Positions 34,437 to 45,800 are shown, counted from the first letter of the stretch. The stretch is DNA of 64,000 bases from Liolophura sinensis (GCF_032854445.1 NC_088295.1:14309385-14373384); one strand, 5' to 3'. Numbers and translations: made by a program. The notes: generated by a model from the letters alone, not told the origin.

Positions 34437-34620
34437 TACGCCGATTGGTGTTTTACGCCGTACTCAACAATATTTCGTCCGTAAGTGGGAAGGTCTTCCA
34501 GCAACCTGCGGATGGTCGTGGGTTTCCCCCGGGCTGTGCCCGGTTTCCACCCACCATAATACTGGCCGCCGTCGTATAAGTGAAATATTCTTGAGTACGG
34601 CGTAAAACACCAATCAAAAA
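34437..34620 (+). mobile_element. SINE family B copy with an inverted tail at its 5' end
   Basis: The right end is the normal tail TTGAGTACGGCGTAAAACAC followed by CAATC and poly(A). The left end starts with the same sequence inverted, GATTGGTGTTTTACGCCGTA then CTCAA, where the tRNA head should be. The middle carries the usual GTGGGAAGGTCTTCCAGC and GTCGTGGGTTTCCCCCGG. The result is an element with roughly 25-bp terminal inverted repeats. Confidence 0.8.
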
Positions 34621-34633
34621 AAAAAAAAAAAAA

Positions 34634-34765
34634 AATCAACAATATTTCACTTATATTTGACAGCGACCAGCATTACGGAGAGAAGAATCCGGACACATCC
34701 GGAGAAACCCACGACCATCCGTAGGTTGCCGACAGACCTTCCCACGTACGACCGGAGAAAAAGCT
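34634..34765 (-). mobile_element. SINE family B fragment
   Basis: The minus strand contains GGTCGTACGTGGGAAGGTC, CCTACGGATGGTCGTGGGT and TATAAGTGAAATATTGTTGA, the body and part of the tail of family B. The family A copy at 34784 is inserted just beside it. Confidence 0.75.
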
Positions 34766-34783
34766 AAGATTAGTGGGACGTGA

Positions 34784-35106
34784 GTGAGTGCTTGGGGTTT
34801 AACGTCGTACTCAACAATTTTTCAGTCATATGACGACGAAGGAATCATTAGGGTGCACATACGTATAATGTGCCTCCTTGTTGCAGGACGGATTTCCACC
34901 GCTCTTTTATTTAGTGCTGCTTCACTGAGACGACTTACCGAAGGCAAGTAAGCCGACCCGCCCGAGCCATTGTACTGATACGGGTCAACCAGTCGTTGCA
35001 CTATCCCCTTCATGATGAACGCCAAGCGAGGAAGATACAACTTCCTCTTTTAAAGTCTTAGGTGTGACTCGATCAAGGATTGATCCTGGATCTACCGGTC
35101 CCGAAG
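34784..35106 (-). mobile_element. SINE family A copy with 13-bp target-site duplication
   Basis: TAGTGGGACGTGA flanks the copy at 34771-34783 and 35107-35119. Read on the minus strand, it starts CTTCGGGACCGGTAGATCC and ends CAAGCACTCAC. It starts at the same internal point as the copy at 21851. Confidence 0.94.
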
Positions 35107-35251
35107 TAGTGGGACGTGAAATTTGCGCTTGTTTTTATTTCCGTGTTCTTTAACTATCCATATTATCCCAGAACTTAAGAAACAATGGAACTTTACACAA
35201 TTGTAGTGAGTATTCAGATACAGGTGCGTAACTATAATCCAAGTCATTAGA

Positions 35252-35480
35252 GGGGCCTCCGTGGCAGAGGTGGTTGGCGCGCCAGCGCGGTGCAATGACC
35301 CAATAACCTCTCACCAATGCTGTCGCTGTGAGTTCAGCTTGTGCTAGCTTCCTCTCTGGCCGTACGTGGGAAGGTCTGCCAACAACCTGCTGATGGTCGT
35401 GGGTTTCCCCCGGTTTTCACCCACTACAATGCTGGCCGCCGTCATATAAGTGAAATACCAATCAAATAAATCAAATAAAA
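35252..35480 (+). mobile_element. SINE family B copy
   Basis: The tRNA-like head GGGGCCTCCGTGGCAGAGG continues with GGTTGGCGCGCCAGCGCGG and TCGCTGTGAGTTCAG. The body has CGTACGTGGGAAGGTCTGCC, and the tail is shortened to GTGAAATACCAATCAAATAA. Some internal tail sequence is missing. Confidence 0.88.
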
Positions 35481-35502
35481 TCAAGGTCATCAGGCTTTTG
35501 AT

Positions 35503-35775
35503 GGGGGCCTCTGTGGCTCAGTTGGTTAGCGCGCTGGCGCAGCTTAATGACACAGGAGTCTCGCACCAATGCGGTCGCTGTGAGTTCAAGTCCAGCTCAT
35601 TTTGGCTTCCTATCCGGCCGTACGTGTGAAGGTCTGCACCAACCTGCGGATGGGATGGGTTTCCCCTGGGTTCTGCCCGGTTTTCTCCCACCATAATGCT
35701 GGCTGCCGTCGTATAAGTAAAATATTCTTGAGTATGGCGTAAAACACCAATCAAATGAATGAAATAAATAAATCA
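35503..35775 (+). mobile_element. SINE family B copy, full length
   Basis: The head carries a clear A box (TGGCTCAGTTGGTTAGCG) and a B-box-like GAGTTCAAGTCC. The body has CCAACCTGCGGATGG and CCCACCATAATGCTGGC. The tail is GTATAAGTAAAATATTCTTG then a GGCGTAAAACACCAATC block ending in AAATAAATAAA. It begins only about 25 bases after the previous copy ends, in the same orientation. Confidence 0.92.
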
Positions 35776-37833
35776 GACATTTTGAATGTTACAATTTATT
35801 CAACATGTACCTAGTTTTTCAGAGGACTTATTTACGCTAACAATCTTCAGTATTTGGAGGTTTATATAAGGCTGTGTTTTTTCGGATCATCGGGTAATGA
35901 AAGAATACTTCCGATAGATTTCTGACATAATGAGCTGATTGAGACCTACCAAACGTCGATTAGAAGACATATATTATGTCCATGTGTGCAACGTTAGCAA
36001 AGATTAGAGCGAAAATTATGGAGGCGGCCTAAAATGTTTATTTAAGCACGATTACGTATGGAATCTGCTTAAAGCCGTCATCATTACCCAAGAATTGCTT
36101 CGTTGCCATCTTCCCTCCGCTTCGTGTCCTCGTTCCATGGCTTCGTTCCGTCGTCCCAACGCTTCATACCATCGCGTCGGATGATAATACGATGGTATGA
36201 TGATGCCCTTAGCCATCTCCCATAATCATATTATAGCAACTACCACCAGTACGCTAATTATCCGTACGATGCATTCAGCTTTTAGACAACATCTTAAAGC
36301 GGAAAAACACGTGTTTGACTATTAAATCTGTTGATTTTATGGACTGACCAGCCAGAATAAATGAATGATTACTGTTTTACGTCACATCGGGATTATAATC
36401 TATCTATGACCATATCGAGCCAGTCAGAGCATTTATACATGAGGGTTACAACAGACATTGACAAAACTCTCCAGCCATAAGCTTGGCCTATACGCACAAA
36501 AGGAAATAACATATAAATAATACGAAAATAAATGTGTAATCATGCGTGCGTCAGTACTTGGCGGTGTATTGGTTGACTAATTATAAACAAAATCCCAAAA
36601 AAGTGCACATATTATGATAGGCCTGCATTTCAGAAAGCAGTTCAATTTTTTCACACTGGCACGTACTATAGGCCTATATTGTGAATATACCTAAATACAC
36701 AGAAACATGAGACCATTAATTTTAAATAGGTAACACATAGCAGGTGTACGAATCTTGCAGTGTCAAATTATGTCTTACCTGTTACGCTACGCTACATACC
36801 CGAGCTAATTCTGTATATGAATTGTGTTATGTACTTGTTTACTGACATAACTGTTAATACAGATAAACGTAGAGTACATAGTCCTATACGTGACACATGT
36901 AGGAGGGTGCCCTGAGGCATGGGTATGTTCTACGGGCTTAACATCTTACAGATGAATTTAATGATAACAAAATGCATATTCATCGTGTTCAGTTAACTGT
37001 GAATGTTGAAAAATAAGAATAGCACTAATAATTAATTACCGGAATTTATTAATTCCGCGTGCAATCACGGTAGACAAAATATCTAATTTTCTAAAATAAT
37101 AAACAGGAAGTACGTGCTTAGTAAAGCCCACATATACACTGGACAAATGGCGGTGTAACATATTAACATATATATTAACTGATTTTGCACATAAATGCTG
37201 TCATTGTGTGGTGAATCTGGCATCGCATGTAATAAAATAAAAATCGTGATCACGTGCTTAGAGTAATATTTGGATAATAAAAGGGGTTGAGTATGTATGT
37301 ATCGACATTGATCTTGGAGCAGATCTATATCAAAACCCCACATACCATGCATACAAGTATAAACATAAGGCTATTAACTGTAACGTAAAGTGACCCTATT
37401 TAACTTTAACAACTTGGGCACGTTGTTCAAAAGTGTATCAAAAGTTAAACCAGACTTAACCTGAAGCATGAAAATGGTACTTTAGTTGGGACTGAAGTCA
37501 ATTAAGGACTTAAGTTCTACAACACACTTTTCAAAACTTGCTCCTGAAAGCATTGTAGATTAATTTTCTTGCCTTCGGATCCTGATTAAGCCTAATGTTT
37601 CGTCATAATCAGTCAATGGAACCGACTCAACCTTATGCACTTGTCAGTTCATTGGGCGACCAGCGTTTGACCAAAACGATAATAGAATGATTTGATGATG
37701 ACTTAATATAACGCCGGATAAACAGGTATATCCCAGATTTGAGGGAACATTAGGTTAAACAAGGGCTGGAATCATGGTGAGTTGGGATGGCATGCAGATC
37801 CATATATAGTCGATGCGAGATTGCATGGGATGA
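35776..37833. other. intergenic region with a hairpin-rich patch
   Basis: I see no gene. A patch at 36100-36205 is built from GTTCC, CATCG and TTCGT words and their complements, resembling the element at 39800. A SINE-like tail (ATGATTACTGTTTTACGTCA) lies near 36360. Confidence 0.5.
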
Positions 37834-38101
37834 TTGATTGATTTTGATTTGATTGGTGTTTTACGCCGTACTCAAGAATATTTCACTTATACGACGGCGG
37901 CCAGCATTATGGTGGGTGGAAACCGGGCACAGCCAGGAAGAAACCCACGACCATCAGCAGGTTGCTGAAAGACCTTCTCACTTTTAGCCGGAGAGGAAGC
38001 CAGCATGAGCTGGACTTGAACTCACAGCGACCACATTGGTGAGAGGCTTCTGGGTCATTACGCTGCGCTAGCGCGCTAACCAACTGAGCCACGGAGGCCC
38101 C
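37834..38101 (-). mobile_element. SINE family B copy, full length, with 12-bp target-site duplication
   Basis: TGCATGGGATGA flanks the copy at 37822-37833 and 38102-38113. On the minus strand it runs from GGGGCCTCCGTGGCTCAGTT, through GAGTTCAAGTCCAGCTCATG and the CCCACCATAATGCTGGCCGC body, to GTACGGCGTAAAACACCAAT and an ATCAATCAATC end. The exact ends make it a good reference copy of the family, 268 bases long. Confidence 0.95.
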
Positions 38102-38311
38102 TGCATGGGATGAGGGTATGAAGGTATGTGCACAGCAGTATGATGGGAGAACATTTTGATCACACATTGTGCATTTGTACTGTAAATTTGCAGTTAGAGT
38201 TTGAGCAACATTGTATTTTTTGTAAAATACCTCTTTTCTTACTGACAATCAACAGCCAGTATTTGTATTTGTCCAGTATGTAATTTTTTGAAATCTACTC
38301 CATGTATTTAA

Positions 38312-38620
38312 TTCCGCTTAATCCGGGGCTATAGGGACCGTATATTCATCGTGTTGAACTGCATCGCGTTACGTTGGATATGAGCAGTTGCAATCAAAGC
38401 GGAACTGAGAAATTTTGATTATCAACAACTTGTAAACTTGCATGGTTCACAGTCTGGATACTGATTTAATCCATTTGCTTAGAACTTCCTTGCATATTTC
38501 AATCGTCACTGAAAAGTGTTGACCGCCTCTCTTTGTATAAATCGGTCCTAATGTCCTACTTAATATACTTTCCTAGTTCTTTGGTGGTTTTTGGTTTACG
38601 ACATGTACACGAATATCTGT
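38312..38620 (+). repeat. dispersed repeat R1, copy 2
   Basis: It has the same block order as 24705-25010: AATTCCGCTTAATCCGGGG, CATCGTGTTGAACTGCAT, ATGAGCAGTTGCAATCAA, a GATACTGATTTAATCCATTT block and AAAGTGTTGACCGCCTCTC. The copies are old and diverged. Shorter pieces of the first block recur near 40655, 51970 and 58782, and inverted near 56155. Confidence 0.6.
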
Positions 38621-38699
38621 TTGATGCCTAGAATCGTATAAAGTATTTACAATACTTTTATATGCCATTCAATACTGCAAAAATTTTACGTACATAAAG

Positions 38700-39055
38700 A
38701 AAGTTTCATGAAGGACAAACCTATTTGCATCGAGCATAGAAAAGTTACTTAAGAGAAATCTATTTGCAACGTGGAGAAAATGTTTGATTTGAGGAGAAAA
38801 CTACTATTTGCAACGTGGGGGAAACATTTGTAGGGGAGAAAACTAATTGCAAAGTTGAGAAAATGTTTGAACTGAGGACAAAACTATTTCTGACTAACGC
38901 CGAGTTTGTATTGTGAAGAATGCTGCTTGAAACGGGGAGAAAACGTTTGAACTGTGGCTAAACTATTTGCATCTCAAAAAAACATTTGTACTATGGAATA
39001 AAACAAATATTTGCAACGAGGAAGAAACTTTTGATTTGTGGAGAAAGTATTAACA
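38700..39055. repeat. degenerate tandem repeat, unit about 45-55 bp
   Basis: The pair CTATTTGCAACGTGGAGAAA and ATGTTTGAACTGAGGA or their variants recurs about seven times between 38727 and 39050, with irregular spacing. It looks like an old minisatellite. Confidence 0.7.
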
Positions 39056-39804
39056 GTACACAATGGAAGAAAAACATTTTTCCATTCACTATAAACTGTT
39101 TCAACCCCCGCACATATCAAAACATTTCACTGAGTGACATCATTCCTACGCAATGTCTAAACGCTTTCAGGATAAACTTTTGATTATTGACAGATTATTG
39201 ACAGCTGCATATTGACAGGTCAAAACATCGGCTTAAAACAATGGCGCTTCGCCATGACGGAAGAAAACGGTGACGGTGATAGATACTCTGACTATCTGGC
39301 ATAACCCCATACAGCACCAAATTTATATATGATTGTACGATATCCTGGGCGCATGCTGTTGTTGTTTAGAGGTAGGTAGATTGCGCCCAGGAATAAATTA
39401 CATGCAGATATGAGTGTGTCGATTCAGAACTATAAAACAGTCGTATTGTACACGACTGGGATTAAGGCAGACGTTTATCTTAATCCCAGGTTACAGGTAT
39501 ATGGCCACGGACGGACCAGCTGCATGGCTCTATAACTCGACTGCAATGGCCAAAGGATAATGTAGTCCGGAATTCAGGCGCTTAACCAACCTTTTAGAGT
39601 CACAGGCGTCTTCTAAAGATGCGATATCTACAAGTGAATTTACAACCTTCGAGGTGTTGTAGCCTTTCCACATCGTAAGGGGGCAGCCAACAGACAGCTT
39701 TGTGTTTAGAGTCCAGGTTTGGCTACTTGTCTAATTATAAGTATTTTAACCTGTTTAAACAGTATGTTACCGGGAAGGCTTCTGTATGGAATCCGAATAA
39801 GCTT
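39056..39804. other. intergenic region
   Basis: I see no gene. TTAATCCCAG near 39479 is the inverse of CTGGGATTAA near 39454, a short inverted repeat. Confidence 0.5.
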
Positions 39805-40012
39805 ATCATCGTACCATCGTGCCCTCGTTCCATCGCCGGCACGAAACGATGACACGATGATGCGAAGCGGTGACACGATGGCACGAAGCGATGGTTCTAA
39901 TAGCACAATAATGCAAAGCGATGGCACGATGGCACAAAACGATGGTACGATGCTAGCATCGTGCCATCACTTCGAGTCATCGCCGGGCGGTGGAACGATG
40001 GTACCATGGAAA
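39805..40012. repeat. inverted-repeat element built of CATCGTGCCA / TGGCACGATG words
   Basis: The left arm has CATCGTACCATCGTGCCCTC and CATCGCCGGCACG. The right arm has CATCGCCGGGCGGTGGAACG and ATGGTACCATGG. The middle is a run of GATGGCACGA-type words, with an internal inverted pair around GATGCTAGCATC. A related patch lies at 36100-36205. It could be a foldback element. Confidence 0.7.
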
Positions 40013-40016
40013 GATA

Positions 40017-40190
40017 ATGACCTTATTCGGCTTCCATAGTTCTGACAAACGTAATAATGACGTGGAGGACATCGAAGTTCCGATTTATGACACTGACATC
40101 TCTGGCCAGACTTCAGATTCCGAGTTGTCAGACGTTGAATTTGATCTTTGTCCAGGCATGCATTTCCAACCACACTGGCAATACGGACTG
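40017..40190 (+). CDS. candidate coding exon, unassigned product
   Basis: From ATG at 40017 the frame runs 58 codons to a strong donor CTG|GTAAGT at 40190/40191. An acceptor-like CTTCCATAG ends at 40039, so the exon could instead start at 40040. The product is acidic and polar, with DVEDIEVPIYDTD, SDSELSDVEFDL and FQPHWQYG. This composition is unlike the chance ORFs nearby. I do not recognise a family, and no following exon was found, so it may be a lone or decayed exon. Confidence 0.35.
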
Positions 40191-40866
40191 GTAAGTTATA
40201 GCTTTATTCTGTGTTACTCTGTATATTTCATGTGTTTACCTTAAAATTTAATATTTATTTACTATTCTTTCCCTCTGTCCGGTTCACAATAAATATTTTA
40301 CTCTTCTACGGATTCTAAATTCATACTTATATGCGATGCTAGCTACCGGTACATGTTGTTGTCGGCATTCTGAATAGCCTATGCCTATAAGTGTAGTAGT
40401 CCTGTGTAGTAGTGTACGATATAAGTACATGTACGATGTGGACATCGGCGTCAGTGTACAGAGATTTACTATATATCAGTTTTCAGTTCAGTTCATAGTA
40501 TTTTATAACTACATGTACTTTGTGTAGGTGCCGTTGTGTAAATTCAGCTGTATTCCTCCTCTATGATGAGAACACCTTATTTTCACCATAATTCTAGACC
40601 AGTGACGTCTAATATATTGCAATTAACACCACTGCATATTTTTAAAACCTAATTCTGCTTAACCCATGGTGCTAATATATGGGGCGTGTAATTCAGTACT
40701 TTTTAAGCGTTTACGTGAACAGTTAGAATAAAACCCTAACTGGGGTAAACTGACAAGAGACTGTATTTCACAGGTTACGTGTGACCATTTGCCAGCTATT
40801 ACACTGTCGTCGCTGCTCTGTACGGTTTTACTCTACATGCTGCTTGTCTCTTAGACATCTTAGCTT

Positions 40867-41055
40867 TCAGTTGTAAAATGGCGAGAGAAGATACATCTGT
40901 ATTTGGTTGGTACAAAATCCTTCCGCCTTGTGCTGTAAATCCACACCTTCCTGCATGATGACCAACTCGTCCGGAAACTTGAGAGACTCCAGGGTTCTTC
41001 CACGACCCATTTCGTGGAGTAATTTGAAATGCTTGTTGTCACTCTTGTAGCCTTT
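40867..41055 (-). pseudogene. coding-like fragment, 62 codons, unassigned
   Basis: This minus-strand frame reads KGYKSDNKHFKLL, then HEMGRGRTLESLKFPDELV, then EGVDLQHKAEGF and QIQMYLLSPFYN before TGA. The composition and codon use look like real protein. A TAA lies directly upstream in frame, and no good acceptor is seen, so it is either the last exon of a spliced gene with a weak acceptor or a decayed fragment. It is too short for a 60-residue ATG-based ORF list because its first Met is internal. I do not recognise the family. Confidence 0.4.
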
Positions 41056-42237
41056 TTAACACTGAACTAAACGGGGAGGCTCTAGCAGCTCGGACTTCTC
41101 TGACGAAATTTGGGGGAGACTACCGAGTGTTGGCGGATAAATTGCATAAAACCCAGCCTCATTATCTAATCTTTTGCAATATAATTTTAAACTCAATTCA
41201 ACAATATACACAGAGGTAGGTAATTATAAATAAATAATAGATCTGGACACTAATCCTTTTAAAGAGCGTGTTTTGCATAGGCTACTGACAATACCCCCAC
41301 CCCCTCCTGCACCAAATAAGTCGTTTTAGCATCCGAATTTGGATTTCGATCAATTGTGTGAATAAAGGTAGTGTACACCTCTCGGTTCATCCAAACTTCG
41401 CTTCATCCCAATGCAGGGCAGTGCTTAATACACCGCATCATCGCATGATGAGGTCATTATCTACACGCACGATATATGCAACACAGGGGATATGAACTGG
41501 AGCAAGAATAACAACACGTGAGTGCAGTACAGATACATGCAGACAGCTAAATATTTTTGTGTGCTGAAACACTTTAAATGCCTGAGTGTCATATCTGTTC
41601 GCTCAGGATCTATTGGGAGATTGCTAGTTCAGTTTTGTATGCAACTGCATACGATGTTCCTTGGATTATTTTGCAGTGTTTATAATACAAGTTATTTTAG
41701 TTTAAAGCTTCTAAGTTTCATTGAAAGTCTACCACATCAATTCCCTTAATCCAGTGAGGGTTTAAGTTGTGGAGTCATTTTGGTTCAAGGTTATATCGTT
41801 GCCTCATCTTTACAGTTGTTGTCTATATGGCCTATGCTTGTATATGTTCTTTCATTCCATGTTCCCAATTTGGGTTAACTTGTTGCACTAGCTCTGCCAA
41901 ACCATAATGGTTTCTAGGTACGTCATTAGCAAATGGTATCAACAACACAAATTTTGTGTGACTATACTGTGATAGGTTCAAGAAAATTCGCTTCAGGTGT
42001 ATCAATAAGGCGGCCGTAGGGTTAATTTCAATTCATGGTTAGAATACAGTTCAGTGTTCAGTTTGGATTCTATACAAATTAGCTATAAAGTACTTCTTGC
42101 TTTTTGGCTTATAGAATTGACCTTTATCACGAAAAGGCTACAAACTCTGCGTCAAGGACATAGTCTAAAGTTTGCCTGAAAAGGAAAAGAAACCTAAATT
42201 ATACATGAACCTGTACAGGTAAGTAAAGAATGGTTAT
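41056..42237. other. intergenic region
   Basis: I see no gene. The sequence appears mostly unique and AT-rich. Confidence 0.45.
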
Positions 42238-42286
42238 GGCTTAACGCCACATCGGCAGTTTTGCAGCCATATCTCGGCGAAAGTAA
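42238..42286 (-). mobile_element. SINE tail fragment, family D
   Basis: On the minus strand it reads GAGATATGGCTGCAAAACTG then CCGATGTGGCGTTAAGCCAT. The same tail, in the plus sense, is present at 46133-46190 followed by AATCATTCATTC. Confidence 0.65.
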
Positions 42287-45200
42287 GTAGAAACGGAACA
42301 CTTATTTACATATTTCTATAATTTACTGAAAGCTACTGACAACACGGTTGTTTTATGTGAGTATGGTTTGGTATTATCCGGAGAGCGTGTTCAAATCACA
42401 GGCAGAATTACATTCCTTCACATTAATATATAATGTTACAATATATACCAGACGGAATGTGAAATTACACGGTAGGCCGATGCACTATTACCGTAAATGG
42501 CAATTAACAACGCGTTCCACGGAATGGCGAGCGAATTGCCTCCCCTTCACCATGAAATAACATGCTCACTTGGTGACAGAGTTTTGCCTTGTATAAGTAT
42601 AGCTGGCATATAGTCCAGTTCTTGGGCCCTTGTTATCTCCCCTGTTCCGTCAAGCATCTCGGCTCACCCGACGAACAGCGTGCAATTGTCATTGTGTGAA
42701 GGCTGTCTTTTAATATATTGTTATGCATACATTTGGTTTACATTTAAAATTAGACCGATGTTGTTTAGGAAAGCCTTTGAACTGTATCGCTTCCATGAAG
42801 TATGCAGGAACTCAAAAATGTGATGTTTTCTTATCAAGAGCGCTTTCAACCGATAAACCTACACCTCATAATGACTAGGGGAGGACATACCAACCCGTTA
42901 TACTTATGCTCTTTCATAATGTTGCAATGTGTATTATCTGTTAACCATTATGGTGCAATAACCTGTTAGACAGGCTCTTACATTTCATTGGTACTTTACT
43001 CACTTAAAAGCCCATCATCATAATGCTTTCAGGGCGTTATAAACGAAACATTAATGACATGTAGTGTCTATTTATTGTTACTTTTCAGTGTGTGGGGTAG
43101 CCTAGCGACAGTTTATTTCTGGTGCTTGTTTATTTTCTATAATGTGATCTGTTTGTCATCTGAATAAAGCCGTGCTATTGGGTAATCAATAAAGAGACAT
43201 ACAACACTTGTGCCGAGGATCACTGAACAAAGCCTTGGGTAAACAAGCCCAACCTGCCAGCCAGGAACAGATGTTTATTGTCACGTGATCACCTGAGATC
43301 GATGCGCGGTTTTCGTCTGGTTTCACAAGCTCTTTACATCAAATTGATAAAATACAATAACGCATTGTTTGCAGGAGGAACTAAAATGACGAGACCAGTG
43401 CTTGCCCATTGATTGTCAAGGAAAGCCTGTTTACTTCGGACCAGAGATTGTTAATAACTTCTACCAGACATTAATATCTAAGTGGTTTGGATGAAACTTG
43501 ATAGCAAGCTCCGTGATCCGGGCGCTCCATTTCGCACGTGCGGCTTTCAGAAAAAAAGGAGAGAAGGAAAGCTTTCTTGCTTTCTTTTGCCATCTCCATA
43601 GAAATAACATCGAATGGCCCCAACCAGCACCTGCTGGTAATTTCGGAAAATAATGTGTTGGCGAAAACACCCTCCCTCTTCTCTACCCCTGGTTTGTCTT
43701 CTATAAACAAAAGCTTCAACATTAATTTTCGTCTTTGACATTTTCACTGCTGCCCCAAGCGCACAGAATCAATCCCAGAAGTCTTGGAACGATTTTCTGC
43801 TTCATTTACTGACCAAAAAGCAACAAAACCCTCTCACTTTACCTTGTCGAAACTTAAGAATTATTGGCATCAATCAAAATGTGGCACATTTTTATATAGC
43901 TTTGAATTATTCATCATAAATTCACACTAGGACCAACGTATACATACATCAAATCCCAGAAGCTTGCCTTTGTAAGCCCACAGAGACTCTCCAACAAAAC
44001 TGAAGAAAGGCCACATGGCTAATGGATTAGGCTGACATATGCATGTATGTGTATTTGTTGTTGTTTTCGTTTTAAAAATTGTCTCCATGCTCTGAGACAT
44101 TATGTTTGGCAGTGAAATAAGCGTATAGCACATTGGATCTACCCAGGCAGTGATACATTGCCACTGTACATGTAATTGATTCTCTGTTGTTTCGTTCTAT
44201 TCACTGGTGGCTCGCTCAGACCATCTGTACATCATTGATTGTAAACTCTGACAGGCGTCCCTTACGAGAACACCAGCCATGTTTTGAGAGGTAAAAATCA
44301 ATTTAATGTGAACTCACCATATGTTATGTCCCATGTACCAGGAACAACTTATCAGCACAAACCGGGCACATATATTCGTATAGCGGCAAGTCGCGTGACA
44401 GGTGGTCATGCAAATATAAACATATGGATACATACAGCAGTGCAACATCTCAATACTTCCAACTACATGTATTGATTTTTTAATATTTGAAAACCTATTT
44501 TGACAAATTGCAGCCTAATTTACACCAGTAAATCCTCGTTTAAATTCTCTAAATATCATGTAGGCCCCTACGCCGTTAAACCCCAAGCAATCACTCTAAA
44601 TATCATAGGTCCACATATGGGGTGGGTAATAGAAATGTGCCAAAATAGACATATTCTTATATTAACATGTAGTGTCGCAAAACTCATTAATTTGTTTTTA
44701 AAAAGTATTTGGTATATGAAAGTTTTTAAAGTACATTTCTGAATTGAAAGAGACACCCGATGGCTACTTCCTTCATTGTTTTACAGATCCATTCGGGGAT
44801 GGGCGCACGCGTTCAATGACACGGGTGTGAAAAGGATCCATTCACCGTTATGTGAGAGCTGTTCCAGTAAGACGTAAATTGATGCAAATTTTTTCTTACA
44901 ACATAACTATGCCATCCCAAGAGAGTAAGCTGCAAAAGTGATTTATGATCCTACAATTACAGGGGTCGTTTTAGAAACAATGTCATCATTATCATCTATC
45001 AATATAGTCGCGGAAAAAACATCTTTATAGTGGAGGGTGGAAACTGTCTGTAGATCGGATCTGGGGAATTTCCGGTATCAGTATCCCGCATGAAAACCAT
45101 ACCAGGTGCACCAGTCATGTTTTCCGATCAATCAGTGGCGTGCATGAGAGGTCTGCGAGAGGGGGAATAAATGACTCGCCGTCAGAAGAAACTGGGCTCC

Positions 45201-45494
45201 GCGTGATAAATTCCCGTTAGACACTCACCGAGACAGAGACCTACAATTGTCCACGTGTAATACATGCAGGTTGATGCCTTGAGTTTTCTTCGACAAAGTG
45301 TGTTTGTATAAAGAAGTATAAAGAAGGGATACGGAAATAAATGAAGGGTTCTGATGTTTAGCTTACAAGCTAAAAGACAGTAAATGTATAAAGCGGAGAG
45401 GTGTAAGAGAACTGTTATGACGTACTCGACGCTCAACATCTCGAGTGACGATGGAAAGTGAGATTAATGTAATTCCTGTTTTGACAGCACTGTG
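42287..45494. other. intergenic region
   Basis: I see no recognisable gene. A family A tail remnant (ACGCCGTTAAACCCCAAGCA) lies at 44569-44588. Several short overlapping ORFs at 43461-43747 occur on both strands and have no domain. The patch at 43490-43720 is more GC-rich and looks unique. Confidence 0.5.
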
Positions 45495-45800
45495 TAGCGC
45501 TTCCACCACGTGAAGTCGGGAAACCCGGGATCAAACCCGCGTCGGGTCGTACCGAAGACTTGAAAAATGGTACTTGTTGCTGCCTCACTTGGCGCTCAAC
45601 ACTGAGAGGTTAGAACAAGGAAACATGACTGGTGGTCCAGGTGTCAGTGTATTGTGACTGAGTGGGGTGTCATGTCTGGTGTCTTGACATGATACATCAG
45701 TGGCAGCAGCGCGCCTTCCGCAAGAAGACACATTATGTGTATACACACCGAATGACTTCTCGTCGTAATATCACTGAAAAATAGTTAAATACGACGAAGA
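45495..45800 (+). mobile_element. SINE family A' copy
   Basis: The decayed head includes GGGATCAAACCCGCGTCGGG. The body ACTTGTTGCTGCCTCACTTG, ACTGAGAGGTTAGAACAAGG and GTCATGTCTGGTGTCTTGAC matches the minus-strand copy at 26737. The tail is AATATCACTGAAAAATAGTT and an AAATACGACG end. Confidence 0.8.

Noticed and set aside
35505-35600. Possible tRNA gene at the family B head
   Set aside because: It is the SINE promoter region, repeated at 35252 and 37834 and followed by a shared body. No intact cloverleaf can be drawn.
43461-43747. Overlapping ORFs on both strands
   Set aside because: No frame stands out, there is no recognised domain and no good splice sites bound them.
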